Positions 17,166-26,218 are shown, counted from the stretch's first letter. The stretch: DNA of 64,000 nt from DATATV01 sp035551355 (GCA_035551355.1 DASZNF010000060.1:1-64000), one strand, 5' to 3'. Numbers and translations are program-made. Notes: generated by a model from the letters alone, not told the origin.

Positions 17166-17924
17166 ATGCCGTTTCTGGACGACAAGGTGTGTGTCATCTC
17201 CGGTGGTGCGGGCAGCATCGGCCTGGCCACCGCCCGGCTGTTCGTGGCCGAGGGCGCCCGGGTGCTGCTGACCGACACCGACGAGAACCGGTTGCGCGCC
17301 GCCGTGGCCGAACTCGGCGAGGAAAGCGCCGGCTACCACGTTGCCGACGTGACCAGCGAGCCGGACGTCGCCGCCGGATTCGCCGCGGCGGCCGAGCGCT
17401 GGGGCGGGGTCGACGTGGTGGTCAGCAACGCCGGGATCAGCGGCCCGATCGCGCCGGTGACCGAGTACCCCGTCGAGGAGTTCGACCGGGTGCTCGCGGT
17501 GCACGTGCGCGGCGCCTTCCTGGCCTGCAAGCACGGCCTGGCCGCGCTGCGCGACGGCGGCAGCATCATCATCGTGTCCAGCGTGGCCGGGTTGCGCGGC
17601 GATCCCGGGGTGTCGGCCTACATCACGGCCAAACACGCCCAGATCGGCCTGATGCGGTCGGTTGCGAAGGAAGCAGCCGCGCGGGGCATCCGGGTGAACA
17701 CGCTGCACCCCGGTCCGGTGGCCAACTCGTTCCAGTCCGGCCTTGAGGATCGGCTGGGCCAGGTGCTCGGCCGGGACGCCACCGAGTTCTTCGACGAGCA
17801 GATCCCGCTGGGCCGGCACGCCCAGCCCGAGGAGATCGCCCGCGCCATGCTCTACCTGGCGTCCGCGCAGAGCAGTTTCACCACCGGCAGCACACTGGTC
17901 GTGGACGGCGGAATGAGCGGCTGA
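17166..17924 (+). CDS. SDR-family oxidoreductase, classical type
   Basis: A 252-residue classical short-chain dehydrogenase. CVISGGAGSIGLATARLF is the cofactor loop, DTDENRL after beta2 suggests NAD(H) preference, VVSNAGISG is the NAG motif, IIIVSSVAG gives the catalytic Ser, YITAKHAQIGL the Tyr and Lys, HPGPVANSF the PG motif, and the C-terminus GSTLVVDGGMSG is typical. Substrate unknown. The ATG at 17166 is chosen for distance to the cofactor loop; a GTG seven codons upstream is possible and neither has a strong ribosome site. Its divergent neighbour is the Ser/Tyr-less SDR. Confidence 0.9.
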   Translation: MPFLDDKVCVISGGAGSIGLATARLFVAEGARVLLTDTDENRLRAAVAELGEESAGYHVADVTSEPDVAAGFAAAAERWGGVDVVVSNAGISGPIAPVTEYPVEEFDRVLAVHVRGAFLACKHGLAALRDGGSIIIVSSVAGLRGDPGVSAYITAKHAQIGLMRSVAKEAAARGIRVNTLHPGPVANSFQSGLEDRLGQVLGRDATEFFDEQIPLGRHAQPEEIARAMLYLASAQSSFTTGSTLVVDGGMSG

Positions 17925-17949
17925 CCAGCGCGGTCCACACGGGACACCA

Positions 17950-17995
17950 GGCGCCCGGGGGTGAACCTTCGGCCTTGGATCACCCGCCCGGCGCC
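17950..17995. terminator. Imperfect GC hairpin between SDR gene and tRNA-Arg
   Basis: GGCGCCCGGGGGTGA (17950-17964) can pair with TCACCCGCCCGGCGCC (17980-17995) with one bulge/mismatch and a 15-base loop. It lies between convergent units, the SDR on the plus strand and tRNA-Arg on the minus strand. There is no T tract, as is common for actinobacterial terminators, so it is a likely bidirectional terminator only by position and stability. Confidence 0.5.
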
Positions 17996-18004
17996 GAGCA
18001 GCGG

Positions 18005-18077
18005 TGCCCTCGGCAGGATTTGAACCTGCGACCAAGAGCTTAGAAGGCTCCTGCTCTTTCCGCTGAGCTACGAGGGC
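18005..18077 (-). tRNA. tRNA-Arg (TCT anticodon)
   Basis: On the minus strand acceptor GCCCTCG pairs with CGAGGGC, discriminator is A, the D arm is GCTCAGCGGAAAGAGC, the anticodon loop is CTTCTAA (anticodon TCT, reading AGA), and the T arm is GCAGGTTCAAATCCTGC. CCA is not encoded. AGA is a rare codon in such GC-rich genomes, so this is a minor tRNA. No integrase or duplicated 3' end marks it as an attachment site. Confidence 0.95.
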
Positions 18078-18326
18078 GTGTCCGGACGCGACGCCCCGCA
18101 CAAACGCAGGGTATCCGTCCCGTACGGCTACATCGTTCAGCGGCGCTGGGACGTTTCCGCAGCCATCCGGTCGAGTGATCGCTCCCGGTTCCGCGGTTGT
18201 TACCGTCCACCGGAGAGTCCGGCAAAGTGGACAAACGGTCACGCTGAGTGTATCCGCCCGTTCGGCCCAACCACTGCGCCCGTCGGGTTCATTACCGTGG
18301 ACGAAGATCAGTAAGGGGGAGCCCAG

Positions 18327-19520
18327 GTGCGGAATGCGCGCAGCGTGGCCGTGTTCATCGTGTTCGCCCTCAACGGGGTGCAGCTGGGCTCCTGGTCCGG
18401 CCGGGTGCCCGCGCTGGCCAACCAGGTCCACGCCGGCCCCGGCGGCCTCGGCCTGGCCCTGCTGGGCACCAGCATCGGGCTGATCCTGGCCGCCCCGTTC
18501 GCCGGGCGGCTGTGCGCGCGGTTCGGCGGCCGGTGGGTGGTGGTCTCCAGCGCCGTCCTGGTCAGCCTGGTGCTGCCGCTGCTGGGCCTGGCCACCTCGA
18601 TCCCGCTGCTGGGCGGCGCGTTGTTCCTGCTCGGTGCGGCCGCGGGCATGCTCGACGTGTCCATGAACGTGCTGGCCGTGGCCGTGGTGCGCGGCCTTGA
18701 CCGGCCGCTCATGCCGGTGTTCCACGCCGCCTACAGCTTCGGCGGGCTGGCCGGTTCGCTGGGCGCCAGCCTGGCCGCGCAGGCCGACTGGTCGCCGTTC
18801 CGGCAGTTCCTGGTGGTCGCCGGGGTCAGCCTGGCCGGGGTGCTCGCGGTGACCCGGGGCATGCCCGGCGCCCGGCCCGAGCCCGGACAGCGGGCCGCCC
18901 GCAAACCCACGATCGCACCCATCCGGCGGCGGGTGCTGTGGCTGCTGGCCATCGTGGCGCTGTGCTCGGCCGTCGCCGAGGGGTCCTGTTCGGACTGGTC
19001 GGCGCTGTTCCTGGTGCGCGAACGCGGCCTGGCTCCGGCGACCGCGGCCACCGGCTACGCCGCGTTCAGTATCGCGATGGCCCTGTTCCGGCTGTTCGGC
19101 GAACGCTGGGAGCGCCGCTGGGGCCCGCACCGGCTGGTCGCCTCCGGCGGGGTGCTGGCCGCCGCCGGCTTCCTGGCCGCCGCGTCGATCCCCTGGTGGG
19201 GGGTGGGGTACCTGGGGTTCGTGCTGGCCGGGGCCGGGCTGGCGTTCGCCTTCCCGGTCGCTCTCGGCCTGGCCGGTGCGGCCGGGCGGCGGGCCGACGG
19301 GCACGGCGGCGAACACGAGCTGGGTTTCGTCACAACCATTGCCTACGGCGGATTCCTGGCCGGTCCGCCGCTGATCGGCTTCGTCGCCCAGGCCTCCAAC
19401 CTGGCCGTGGCGCTGGGCATGGTCGGGTTCATCGCGCTGGCCATGGCGCCCGCCGTGGTCATCGCCCGCCGGGCCCGGGACAAGGAGGTGGCCCAGGTCA
19501 CGGCCGTGGTCGGCGGATAG
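18327..19520 (+). CDS. MFS transporter
   Basis: A 397-residue inner-membrane transporter with twelve predicted helices. The N-terminal half starts VAVFIVFALNGVQLGSWSGRVPALANQV and includes a loop CARFGGRWVV resembling MFS motif A; the central loop (about residues 185-205, RKPTIAPIRRR) is basic. The GxxxGxWxxRxP start is typical of the YbjJ/fucose-permease-like branch, whose substrates are mostly unknown. GTG start with AAGGGGGAG upstream. The CopD/CtaG gene follows 30 bases later on the same strand and could be co-transcribed. Confidence 0.88.
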   Translation: MRNARSVAVFIVFALNGVQLGSWSGRVPALANQVHAGPGGLGLALLGTSIGLILAAPFAGRLCARFGGRWVVVSSAVLVSLVLPLLGLATSIPLLGGALFLLGAAAGMLDVSMNVLAVAVVRGLDRPLMPVFHAAYSFGGLAGSLGASLAAQADWSPFRQFLVVAGVSLAGVLAVTRGMPGARPEPGQRAARKPTIAPIRRRVLWLLAIVALCSAVAEGSCSDWSALFLVRERGLAPATAATGYAAFSIAMALFRLFGERWERRWGPHRLVASGGVLAAAGFLAAASIPWWGVGYLGFVLAGAGLAFAFPVALGLAGAAGRRADGHGGEHELGFVTTIAYGGFLAGPPLIGFVAQASNLAVALGMVGFIALAMAPAVVIARRARDKEVAQVTAVVGG

Positions 19521-19550
19521 CCGCCGAACGCGCCCGCTTAGTCTGATGGG

Positions 19551-21452
19551 GTGCCCCCGGACGTTGTCACCCGACGTGGCCGCGCCGCCCTCACCCCGCT
19601 GCTCGTGGTGTGTGGCGCGCTGGCCGCGATCGTCGCCGCCGGCCTGACCGTGGCCTCCGGCGGGCAGAACTATGCCGCGCTGGGCCTGCCCGACGCCGGA
19701 CCGGTCACCGAGGACGGCCTGGCCGTGCTGAGCGTGCTCACCGAGGTCGGTGCGGCGGTGTGCATCGGTTCCCTGCTGCTGGCCGCCTTCCTGGTGCCGC
19801 CGCGGCCCGGTTCGAGGGTGCTGGCCGCGGATGGCTACGCGGCGGTCCGGACGGCCGGCTGGGCGGCGCTGGTGTGGTGCGTGAGCTCGCTGCTGACCGT
19901 GCCGTTCACCGCGGCCGACGCGCTGGGCCGCCCGGTCTACCGGCTGACCACCGACGCCATGTTCCCACTGGTGTTCCAGCTCGATCAGCCCCGCGCCTGG
20001 CTGCTCACCGCGGGCATCGCGCTGGTCCTGGCCATCGCCTGCACGCAGGTGCTCACCTGGGGCTGGTCGGTCACGCTGTGGCTGGTCGCGCTGGCCGGAC
20101 TGCTGCCGCTGGCCGCCACCGGCCACTCCTCGGCCGGCGGCTCGCACGACATCGCCACCGACAGCCTGCTCTACCACCTGGTGGCCGCCGCGCTGTGGGT
20201 CGGCGGCCTGGTCGCGCTGCTCGCGCACGCCCGCCGCGGCGGCGCGCACCTGCCGCTGGCCACCCGCCGGTTCTCCGCGCTGGCCGCGGTGTGCTGGCTG
20301 GTCATGGCCGTCTCCGGCGTGCTCAACGCGATGGTCCGGATGTCGCCGGGAGACCTGTTCACCACTACCTATGGCCTGCTGGTGCTGGCCAAGATCGTGG
20401 CCCTGCTGCTGCTCGGGGTGCTGGGCTACCTGCAACGGCAACGCTCGGTGCGGGCGCTGCTGGCCGGAAAGGGCAGCCGCGAACTGCTCCGGCTGGCCGG
20501 GGTGGAGCTGCTGGTCATGTTCGTGACCATCGGCGTTGCCGCCGCGCTGTCCCGCACCGCCCCGCCGGCCGCCGACGCCAGCGCCCCCAGCCTGGTGGCC
20601 AGCCAGATCGGCTACGACCTGCCCGGCCCGGCCACCGCGGCCCGGCTGCTGTTCGACTGGCGCTTCGACCTGGTCTACGGCGTGCTGGCCATCCTGCTCG
20701 CGGTCAGCTACTCCTTCGGTGTGCGCCGGTTGCGCGTCCGCGGCGAGCACTGGCCGGCCGCGCGCACCACGGCCTGGCTGCTCGGCTGCCTGCTGGTGCT
20801 GCTGGCCACCTCATCCGGCGTCGGCCGGTACGCCCCGGCCGTGTTCAGCGTGCACCTGGCCGCGCACCTGACGCTGAGCCTGCCCGCGACTGCGTTGCTG
20901 GTGCTGGGTTCCCCGGTCACCCTGGCGCTGCGTGCCCTGCCCGGCAACGACCAGCCCGGCCCCCGGGAGTGGCTGGTGGCGTTCGAAAGCTCGGCGCCGC
21001 AACGGTTCCTGACCCATCCGGTGGTGGCCCCGGTGCTGTTCGCCGGCTCGTTCTACGGCCTGTACACCACCGGATTGTTCGGTACCGCACTGAACTACCA
21101 CTGGGCCCACCTGGCCATGAACGCGCTTTTCCTTGTGGTGGGCTGCGTTTTCCACCGCGCGGCGATCCGGCACCGCTGGCTGTGGGCCGCCGTTGTGCCC
21201 TTCCTGGCGCTGTTCGCGGTGCTGCTGCTGACCGCGAACACCGCCGTGGGCGCGACGTTCTACACCTCGCTCGGCCTGCCCTGGCTGACCAATCCCCTTG
21301 CCGACCAACGACTCGGCGCCTGGATCGCGTTGGTCGCCGGGGTGGTCGTGCCGCTGGTGCTGCTGGCCGGACGGCCGCGCGTCACCCCTCGTGCCGACGC
21401 GCAACCGACCGTGCCCCAACCGAAACAACCCGTATCATCCACTGTGGACTGA
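19551..21452 (+). CDS. CopD-CtaG fusion: copper resistance D / cytochrome c oxidase assembly membrane protein
   Basis: A 633-residue polytopic membrane protein with about fifteen helices. The N-terminal ~340 residues contain a CopD-type domain (TGHSSAGGSHDIATDSLLYHLVAAALWVGGLVAL with conserved His; RFSALAAVCWLVMAVSGVLNA), implicated in copper uptake. The C-terminal ~270 residues are a CtaG/caa3-assembly domain (FDWRFDLVYGVLAILLAVSY; FSVHLAAHLTL; FYGLYTTGLF; HWAHLAMNALFLVVGC), believed to help load copper on oxidase. This fusion is common in actinobacteria. GTG start. Its stop abuts the convergent ABC permease stop with no spacer. Confidence 0.9.
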   Translation: MPPDVVTRRGRAALTPLLVVCGALAAIVAAGLTVASGGQNYAALGLPDAGPVTEDGLAVLSVLTEVGAAVCIGSLLLAAFLVPPRPGSRVLAADGYAAVRTAGWAALVWCVSSLLTVPFTAADALGRPVYRLTTDAMFPLVFQLDQPRAWLLTAGIALVLAIACTQVLTWGWSVTLWLVALAGLLPLAATGHSSAGGSHDIATDSLLYHLVAAALWVGGLVALLAHARRGGAHLPLATRRFSALAAVCWLVMAVSGVLNAMVRMSPGDLFTTTYGLLVLAKIVALLLLGVLGYLQRQRSVRALLAGKGSRELLRLAGVELLVMFVTIGVAAALSRTAPPAADASAPSLVASQIGYDLPGPATAARLLFDWRFDLVYGVLAILLAVSYSFGVRRLRVRGEHWPAARTTAWLLGCLLVLLATSSGVGRYAPAVFSVHLAAHLTLSLPATALLVLGSPVTLALRALPGNDQPGPREWLVAFESSAPQRFLTHPVVAPVLFAGSFYGLYTTGLFGTALNYHWAHLAMNALFLVVGCVFHRAAIRHRWLWAAVVPFLALFAVLLLTANTAVGATFYTSLGLPWLTNPLADQRLGAWIALVAGVVVPLVLLAGRPRVTPRADAQPTVPQPKQPVSSTVD

Positions 21453-22295
21453 TCAGCCCGGACGACGGAACCCGATCACCGCAAGGGTGGAACCGACCGA
21501 AGCCAGGATGACGCTGGCGAGCAGTGCCACCAGCACCCCGTTGCCCACTGGCAAATTCAGCGCCAGATCCCGGGCCGCGTTCACCGCTGAGGTCATCGGA
21601 TTCACCTTGGCCACCGCCTGCAACCAGCCGGGCAGACCGGTCACCGGCACGTACGCGCTGGAGGCGAACATCAGCGGGAACATCAGCAGAAAACCCACCA
21701 TCTGCATGATTTCCGCGTTGCGCAGCCAGGCCGCCGCGGCCAGGAAGATCCAGCCCAGTGCCCAGCCGACCAGCAGGCCCAGTGCCCACGCGGCCAGCAC
21801 GCCGAGCACGCCGCCTGCGGGGTTGAAGCCGAACAGCACGGTGCCGAAGACCAGCATCAGCAACAACTGCACCGCGGTGCGCACCACGTCGGACACGCTG
21901 CGCGCCACCAGAACCGAACCCAGCGCGATGGGCAGCGACCGGAACCGGGCCAACACCCCGTTCTTCATGTCGGTCACCAGCCCGACCCCGGACTGGATGG
22001 CCGAACCCATCGCGGTGTTCACCAGGATCGCCGGCATCAGGTAGTTGATGTAGCCGCCGACGCCGTGCGGAAAGCTTGGTGTGTCGGCGATGCTGCGGAA
22101 GATCTGGCTGAACAACAGCAGCATCACCAACGGCTGCAACAAGCTGAAGATCACCATGCGCGGGTCGCGCACGACGGCCCGTAACGAGCGACCGGCCAGC
22201 ACCATGATCTGGGTGCCGATGCTCGCGCCGTGCCAGGACCCGGCGTTCTCGTCGTGCGACGTTGGCGCGCTGACGGTCGTGATTGTCGTGGTCAT
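21453..22295 (-). CDS. ABC-2 type exporter permease, DrrB-like
   Basis: A 280-residue permease with a ~30-residue cytoplasmic N-terminus and six helices. The block VVRDPRMVIFSLLQPLVMLLLFSQIF is the ABC-2 EQ-loop region, and GVLARFRSLPIALGSVLVARSVSDVVR is typical of the daunorubicin-resistance DrrB family; the end PMTSAVNAARDLALNLPVGN is also family-typical. Start ATG 22295 (MTTTITTV). It follows the ATPase gene by 14 bases in the tetR-ATPase-permease operon. Substrate is unknown; lipophilic drugs or lipids are usual for the family. Confidence 0.92.
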   Translation of the reverse strand: MTTTITTVSAPTSHDENAGSWHGASIGTQIMVLAGRSLRAVVRDPRMVIFSLLQPLVMLLLFSQIFRSIADTPSFPHGVGGYINYLMPAILVNTAMGSAIQSGVGLVTDMKNGVLARFRSLPIALGSVLVARSVSDVVRTAVQLLLMLVFGTVLFGFNPAGGVLGVLAAWALGLLVGWALGWIFLAAAAWLRNAEIMQMVGFLLMFPLMFASSAYVPVTGLPGWLQAVAKVNPMTSAVNAARDLALNLPVGNGVLVALLASVILASVGSTLAVIGFRRPG

Positions 22296-22309
22296 CGAAG
22301 CTCCGATTC

Positions 22310-23242
22310 TCAGGCCGCGTCGGCCAGGGTGAGATAGACGTCGTCCAGCGTGGGTTCGGTCAGCGCCAGTTCGCCGACCTCGATGCCCACCTCGTCCAGC
22401 GCGCGGACCACCACGGCCAGTTCGGCCGAGCGCTCCACCGGTGTGGTGATCGCGTGCCGGGCCTCGTCGCGCACGGGGGCCAGTCCGGCCCGCTTCAGCG
22501 CGGCCACCGCGTTCTCGGCGTCGGTCGGCTCGGCCAGGGTGACCACCACGGTCCGCTTGCCCACCTGCGCCTTGAGTTCGGCCGCGGTGCCTGCGGCGAC
22601 CACCTTGCCCGCGGACAGCACGGTGATCGAGTCGGCCAGCCGGTCGGCCTCGTCCAGGTACTGGGTGGTCAGCAGCACCGTGGTGCCGTCGCCGACCAGG
22701 TTCTCCACGATCTCCCACATGCCGATCCGGCTGCCCGGGTCCAGCCCGGTGGTCGGTTCGTCCAGGAAGATCACGTCCGGCCGCCCGACCAGGCTGGCGG
22801 CCAGATCCAGCCGCCTGCGCATGCCGCCGGAGTAGGTGCGAGCCGGGCGCCGGGCGGCGTCGGTCAGCCCGAACACCTCCAGCAGTTCGACGGCGCGGGC
22901 TCGGGCCTGCCGGCCGCTGGCGCCCAGCAGCCGGGCGATCAGCACCAGATTGTCCACGCCGGACAGTTGCTCGTCCACGGCGGCGAACTGGCCGGTCAGC
23001 CCGATCCGGGACCGCACCTGCCTGCCCTGGCTGCTCACGTCGAACCCGGCCACCCGGGCGGTGCCTGCGGACGGCGGCAGCAGGGTGGTGAGCACGTTGA
23101 CCAGGGTGGTCTTGCCCGCTCCGTTGTGGCCGAGCAAGCCGAGCACGCTGCCCCTTGGCACCGCGATGCTCACCTCGTCCAGGGCGCGCACCGAGCCGAA
23201 GCTCCGGCTCACCCGTTCCGCTTCGATCATCAGCTCAGTCAT
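22310..23242 (-). CDS. ABC exporter ATP-binding protein, DrrA-like
   Basis: A 310-residue ATPase. Walker A GHNGAGKTT near residue 39, Q-loop TGQFAAVDEQLSG, signature YSGGMRRRLDLAASL, Walker B VIFLDEPTTGLDP, H-loop replaced by TTQYLDEADRLAD, where Gln stands in place of the usual His, as is common in DrrA proteins. A ~80-residue C-terminal extension with the LTEPTLDDVYLTL motif is the DrrA regulatory tail. It overlaps the end of the TetR gene by 8 nt, so the regulator and exporter are translated as one operon. Confidence 0.95.
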   Translation of the reverse strand: MTELMIEAERVSRSFGSVRALDEVSIAVPRGSVLGLLGHNGAGKTTLVNVLTTLLPPSAGTARVAGFDVSSQGRQVRSRIGLTGQFAAVDEQLSGVDNLVLIARLLGASGRQARARAVELLEVFGLTDAARRPARTYSGGMRRRLDLAASLVGRPDVIFLDEPTTGLDPGSRIGMWEIVENLVGDGTTVLLTTQYLDEADRLADSITVLSAGKVVAAGTAAELKAQVGKRTVVVTLAEPTDAENAVAALKRAGLAPVRDEARHAITTPVERSAELAVVVRALDEVGIEVGELALTEPTLDDVYLTLADAA

Positions 23243-23885
23243 TGTCTTCCTTGGTGGCTCGCAGGATTCCGTGCAGGAACAGGTCGACGATCTCGGCCGG
23301 TTCGGAGATGCTGGCGCCCAGCCCGGCCCGCTGCATCCGGCCGGCGAAGGCCAGGCCCAGCAGCATTCGCGCGGCCAGTTCCGGGTCGATGCGCACCGGA
23401 TCGGTGGCCGGGTCGATCAGCCCGGCGATGGCCCAGCTGACCCGGGTGAAGCCGGCGGGCGGCCCGGGTTCGCGGTCCTTGTGGTCCGGGTCCGCGTCCC
23501 GTGGGTCGATGCCCGCGGCCTGCAGCGCCTGGGCCACCGCCCAGAGCCGGGCCTGGTAGTCGTTGGCGTAGCCGATCGCCTTGGTCAGCCGCTGCGCCAG
23601 CGGCAGCGCGCGATCCACGGCCTCGATCAGGTTGGCCTCGGTCTCGGTGTCCAGCGCGGTGTGCAGGCAGGTGAGCAGCAGTTCGCGCTTGTCCTTGAAG
23701 ACGCGGAACACGGTGCCCTCGGCGATGCCGGCGGCGGTGGCGATCTGACTGGTGGTCACGTTCGGGCCGTGCTCGATGAGCAGCGGCAGGGTGTACGCGA
23801 CGATCGCGGCGCGGCGCAGCTCGGCGTTCATCGCCGGGGCGCGCTGCCGGTGCGCGTGAGGTGCGTGAGGTGACTGCATCTGCAT
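23235..23885 (-). CDS. TetR-family transcriptional regulator of the ABC exporter
   Basis: A 216-residue regulator. The HTH domain is near residues 20-70: ELRRAAIVAYTLPLLIEHGPNVTTSQIATAAGIAEGTVFRVFKDKRELLLTCL, with the recognition helix AEGTVFRVF. The C-terminal ligand domain is divergent, as usual. It is the first gene of the tetR-drrA-drrB-like operon and sits next to two palindromes just upstream of its start, implying autoregulation of the whole exporter operon by derepression. ATG 23885 is used; MNAELRR 18 codons downstream is a possible alternative. Confidence 0.93.
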   Translation of the reverse strand: MQMQSPHAPHAHRQRAPAMNAELRRAAIVAYTLPLLIEHGPNVTTSQIATAAGIAEGTVFRVFKDKRELLLTCLHTALDTETEANLIEAVDRALPLAQRLTKAIGYANDYQARLWAVAQALQAAGIDPRDADPDHKDREPGPPAGFTRVSWAIAGLIDPATDPVRIDPELAARMLLGLAFAGRMQRAGLGASISEPAEIVDLFLHGILRATKEDND

Positions 23886-23898
23886 AGCTTCGAGTGTA

Positions 23899-23945
23899 TG
23901 AGTGAGTGCTCACTCACGTCAATGAGTGAGCACTCACTCATTGAC
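23899..23945. promoter_or_regulatory. Two TetR-type palindromic operators
   Basis: The sequence TGAGTGAGNNCTCACTCA is present twice, at 23899-23916 (centre TG) and 23923-23940 (centre CA), centre to centre 24 bp. The second copy extends to a perfect 13-bp inverted repeat (23918-23930 with 23933-23945). They begin 14 bases upstream of the tetR start codon, so binding there should block the promoter of tetR and its ABC exporter. The form fits TetR-family operators; identity of the bound protein is inferred from adjacency. Confidence 0.8.
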
Positions 23946-24008
23946 GTGGTCTCGCTTACAGCCGAGACCGGGCGCGCCCGGACCTGGCACGGTCGCGCCC
24001 GGATCGGC

Positions 24009-25370
24009 TCAGTCGTGCGGGATCTCGATGTGCGCCTCGGTGCCGCCGCCCGGCCGAGGCGCCAGCCAGGCCCGCCCGGCGTGGGCCAGCGCCACCTGCC
24101 GCACGATCGCCAGGCCCAGCCCGGAACCCGGCATCGACCGCGCCTCCGCGGTCCGGTGGAACCGCTCGAACACCCGCTCCAGATCGGCCACCGGCACGCC
24201 GGGCCCCCGGTCGGACACCACCACCTCGGCCAGCCCGTGCCAGCGGCGCACCTCGATCAGCACCGGCTCGCCCCTGGGGCTCCACTTGGCCGCGTTGTCC
24301 AGCAGGTTGAGCACGGCCCGCTCCAGAGCCAGCCGCTGCCCGGTGACGTGCGCCGGACTGTCGGTCAGCCGGAAGGTCACCTCCGGGGTGCGCGCCCGGG
24401 CCCGCACCACCGCCGCCCGGGTCACCTCGGCCAGATCCAGCTCGGCCGGTTCCTCGGCGCTGTTGGGGTCCTTGGCCAGCTCGACGATCTCCTCGATCAG
24501 GTGATCCAGCTCGCGCATCTGGGCCTCGATGTCGGTCAGCAACCGGTCCCGGTCATCCGGCTCCAGCCGCCGATCCGGATTCCGCTCAGCGCGCAACAAC
24601 AGGTCCACATTGGTGCGCAGGCTGGTCAGCGGGGTGGCCAGCTCGTGGTTGGCGTCCTCCACCAGCTGCCGCTGCGCCTCCCGGGCCAGTCCCAGCGCGG
24701 TCAGCATCTGGTTCACGCTGCCGGCCACGCTGGCCACCTCGGAGATCTCCCGTGGCGTGATCGGCACCGCGGTGGCCAGGTCCTGCGTCTCGGCCACGTG
24801 CGCGGCCGCGGCCGCCACCCGATACACCGGCCGCAGCCCGGCCACGGTCAGCCCGTAGCCCAGCGCGGCCGCGATCACGATGCCGATCGCGTCGGCCACG
24901 CCCAGCAGCACCCCGAAGTTGGTGGTCGTGGTGTCCACATCGGTCAGATCATCGGCAAGCTGCACCGCGTCCCCGCGGGCGGAATGCATGGTCAGCATCA
25001 GGTAGTGCACCTTGTCCACGTGCACGTCCCGCAGGATCGGCCCGGAGTCGCCCACCGAGACCGACACGTCCTGGGCCGACACCGGCAGCTTGGCCGTCTG
25101 GAACACCGGCTGCCTGCTGCTGCCGTTCGGATACACCACCCCGAACAGCGTGCTCACATCCGATTTCACCCAACTGGGTGGAGATTGCAGCCGGGTCGGA
25201 TCGGTGTGCTTGGCCAGCGTGGTGGCCTGCTCGTACAGGTCGCTCTGCACCTCCGAGCGCAACTGATCACGCAGCAGCAGCCACGCCGCGACGGACACGC
25301 CGATCACCGCGATGGCCACCGCGGCGGCGGTCACCACGGTCAGCCGACCGCGCAGCGTGGGGCGCCTCAC
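24009..25370 (-). CDS. Sensor histidine kinase, MprB-like
   Basis: A 453-residue membrane kinase. TM1 is near residues 10-32 (VVTAAAVAIAVIGVSVAAWLLL), an extracytoplasmic sensor loop of ~125 residues follows, TM2 is near 165-185, then HAMP, the H-box NHELATPLTSLRTNV with the phospho-accepting His, the N-box LLDNAAKWSPRG, and G-boxes VSDRGPGVP and GSGLGLAIV. The open frame starts further upstream inside the regulator gene; the GTG at 25370 (VRRPTLRGRL) is the usual start for this family and lies 35 bases after the regulator stop. With the adjacent regulator it forms a two-component system resembling MprAB (envelope stress) from memory. Confidence 0.9.
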   Translation of the reverse strand: MRRPTLRGRLTVVTAAAVAIAVIGVSVAAWLLLRDQLRSEVQSDLYEQATTLAKHTDPTRLQSPPSWVKSDVSTLFGVVYPNGSSRQPVFQTAKLPVSAQDVSVSVGDSGPILRDVHVDKVHYLMLTMHSARGDAVQLADDLTDVDTTTTNFGVLLGVADAIGIVIAAALGYGLTVAGLRPVYRVAAAAAHVAETQDLATAVPITPREISEVASVAGSVNQMLTALGLAREAQRQLVEDANHELATPLTSLRTNVDLLLRAERNPDRRLEPDDRDRLLTDIEAQMRELDHLIEEIVELAKDPNSAEEPAELDLAEVTRAAVVRARARTPEVTFRLTDSPAHVTGQRLALERAVLNLLDNAAKWSPRGEPVLIEVRRWHGLAEVVVSDRGPGVPVADLERVFERFHRTAEARSMPGSGLGLAIVRQVALAHAGRAWLAPRPGGGTEAHIEIPHD

Positions 25371-25404
25371 CGCAGGTCCGCCCGGTCGAACCGGGCGCGC
25401 CGGT

Positions 25405-26085
25405 TCATGGTGAATCCGCCTGACGAAGTACATACCCGACCCCGCGGACGGTGTGCACCAGCCGCGGCTCCCCCTCAGCTTCCAGTTTTCGACGCAGGTA
25501 TCCGATATAGACGTCGAGACTGTTGGATCGGTTGCCGAAGTCGTATCCCCAGACTTCGAGAAAAAGCACCGATCGGGTGACGACCCGCCCGACGTTGCGC
25601 AGCAGCACGGTCAGCAGATCGAACTCGGTCCTGGTCAGCTCGATCGACCGGGAGCCGCGGGTGATGGTGCGGTCGGCCAGGTTCACCGTCAGATCGGCGA
25701 AGGACAGCGACTCCGGCACCGCCGGATCGGCCCGCCGCAGCAGCGCCCGGACCCGGGCCAGCAGTTCCTCCAGCGCGAACGGCTTGACCAGGTAGTCGTC
25801 CGCGCCCGCGTCCAGGCCGGCCACCCGGTCGCCCACGTTGCGCCGCGCGGTGAGCATCAGCACCGGCACCGAATCACCGCCGATGCGCAGCCGCCGGCAG
25901 GTCTCCAGCCCGTCGATGCCGGGCATCATCACGTCCAGGATGACCACGTCGGGCCGGCTGGTGCGCACCGTGTCCAGCGCGCTGAACCCGTCCTCGGCCA
26001 GCTCCACCTGGTAGCCCTCGAACCGCAGGCTGCGGCTGATGGACTCGCGGACCGCCGGCTCGTCGTCGACAACCAGAACTCGCAT
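25405..26085 (-). CDS. OmpR-family response regulator, MprA-like
   Basis: A 226-residue regulator: receiver domain (1-120) with acidic DDE at 7-9, phospho-acceptor Asp in [10 protein letters not shown], Thr in LMLTARR and Lys in [11 protein letters not shown]; then a winged-helix DNA-binding domain (about 130-222) with [15 protein letters not shown] and [32 protein letters not shown]. The pattern is very close to M. tuberculosis MprA as I remember it. ATG 26085 has GAGGA upstream. It is transcribed before its kinase. The target regulon is not visible here. Confidence 0.95.
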   Translation of the reverse strand: MRVLVVDDEPAVRESISRSLRFEGYQVELAEDGFSALDTVRTSRPDVVILDVMMPGIDGLETCRRLRIGGDSVPVLMLTARRNVGDRVAGLDAGADDYLVKPFALEELLARVRALLRRADPAVPESLSFADLTVNLADRTITRGSRSIELTRTEFDLLTVLLRNVGRVVTRSVLFLEVWGYDFGNRSNSLDVYIGYLRRKLEAEGEPRLVHTVRGVGYVLRQADSP

Positions 26086-26218
26086 TCGCCCATCCTCGCA
26101 AAAGTTATCCACAGGCCGGCGCCGACCGCCCCACGGACCCCTCGGCCGCGGGCAGGCTGGACGTTGTCAATGAACCGCGCCGACGGTCGGCGCGGGCGAG
26201 CTGATGGGAGTAGTCAAG

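Noticed and set aside
908..18077. tRNA-His and tRNA-Arg as integration sites of a mobile element
   Set aside because: No integrase, excisionase, phage or plasmid gene and no duplicated tRNA 3' end was found in the window.
17112..20750. A 1212-residue minus-strand frame
   Set aside because: It runs across an SDR gene, tRNA-Arg, an MFS gene and the CopD-CtaG gene, all well supported; antisense artefact.
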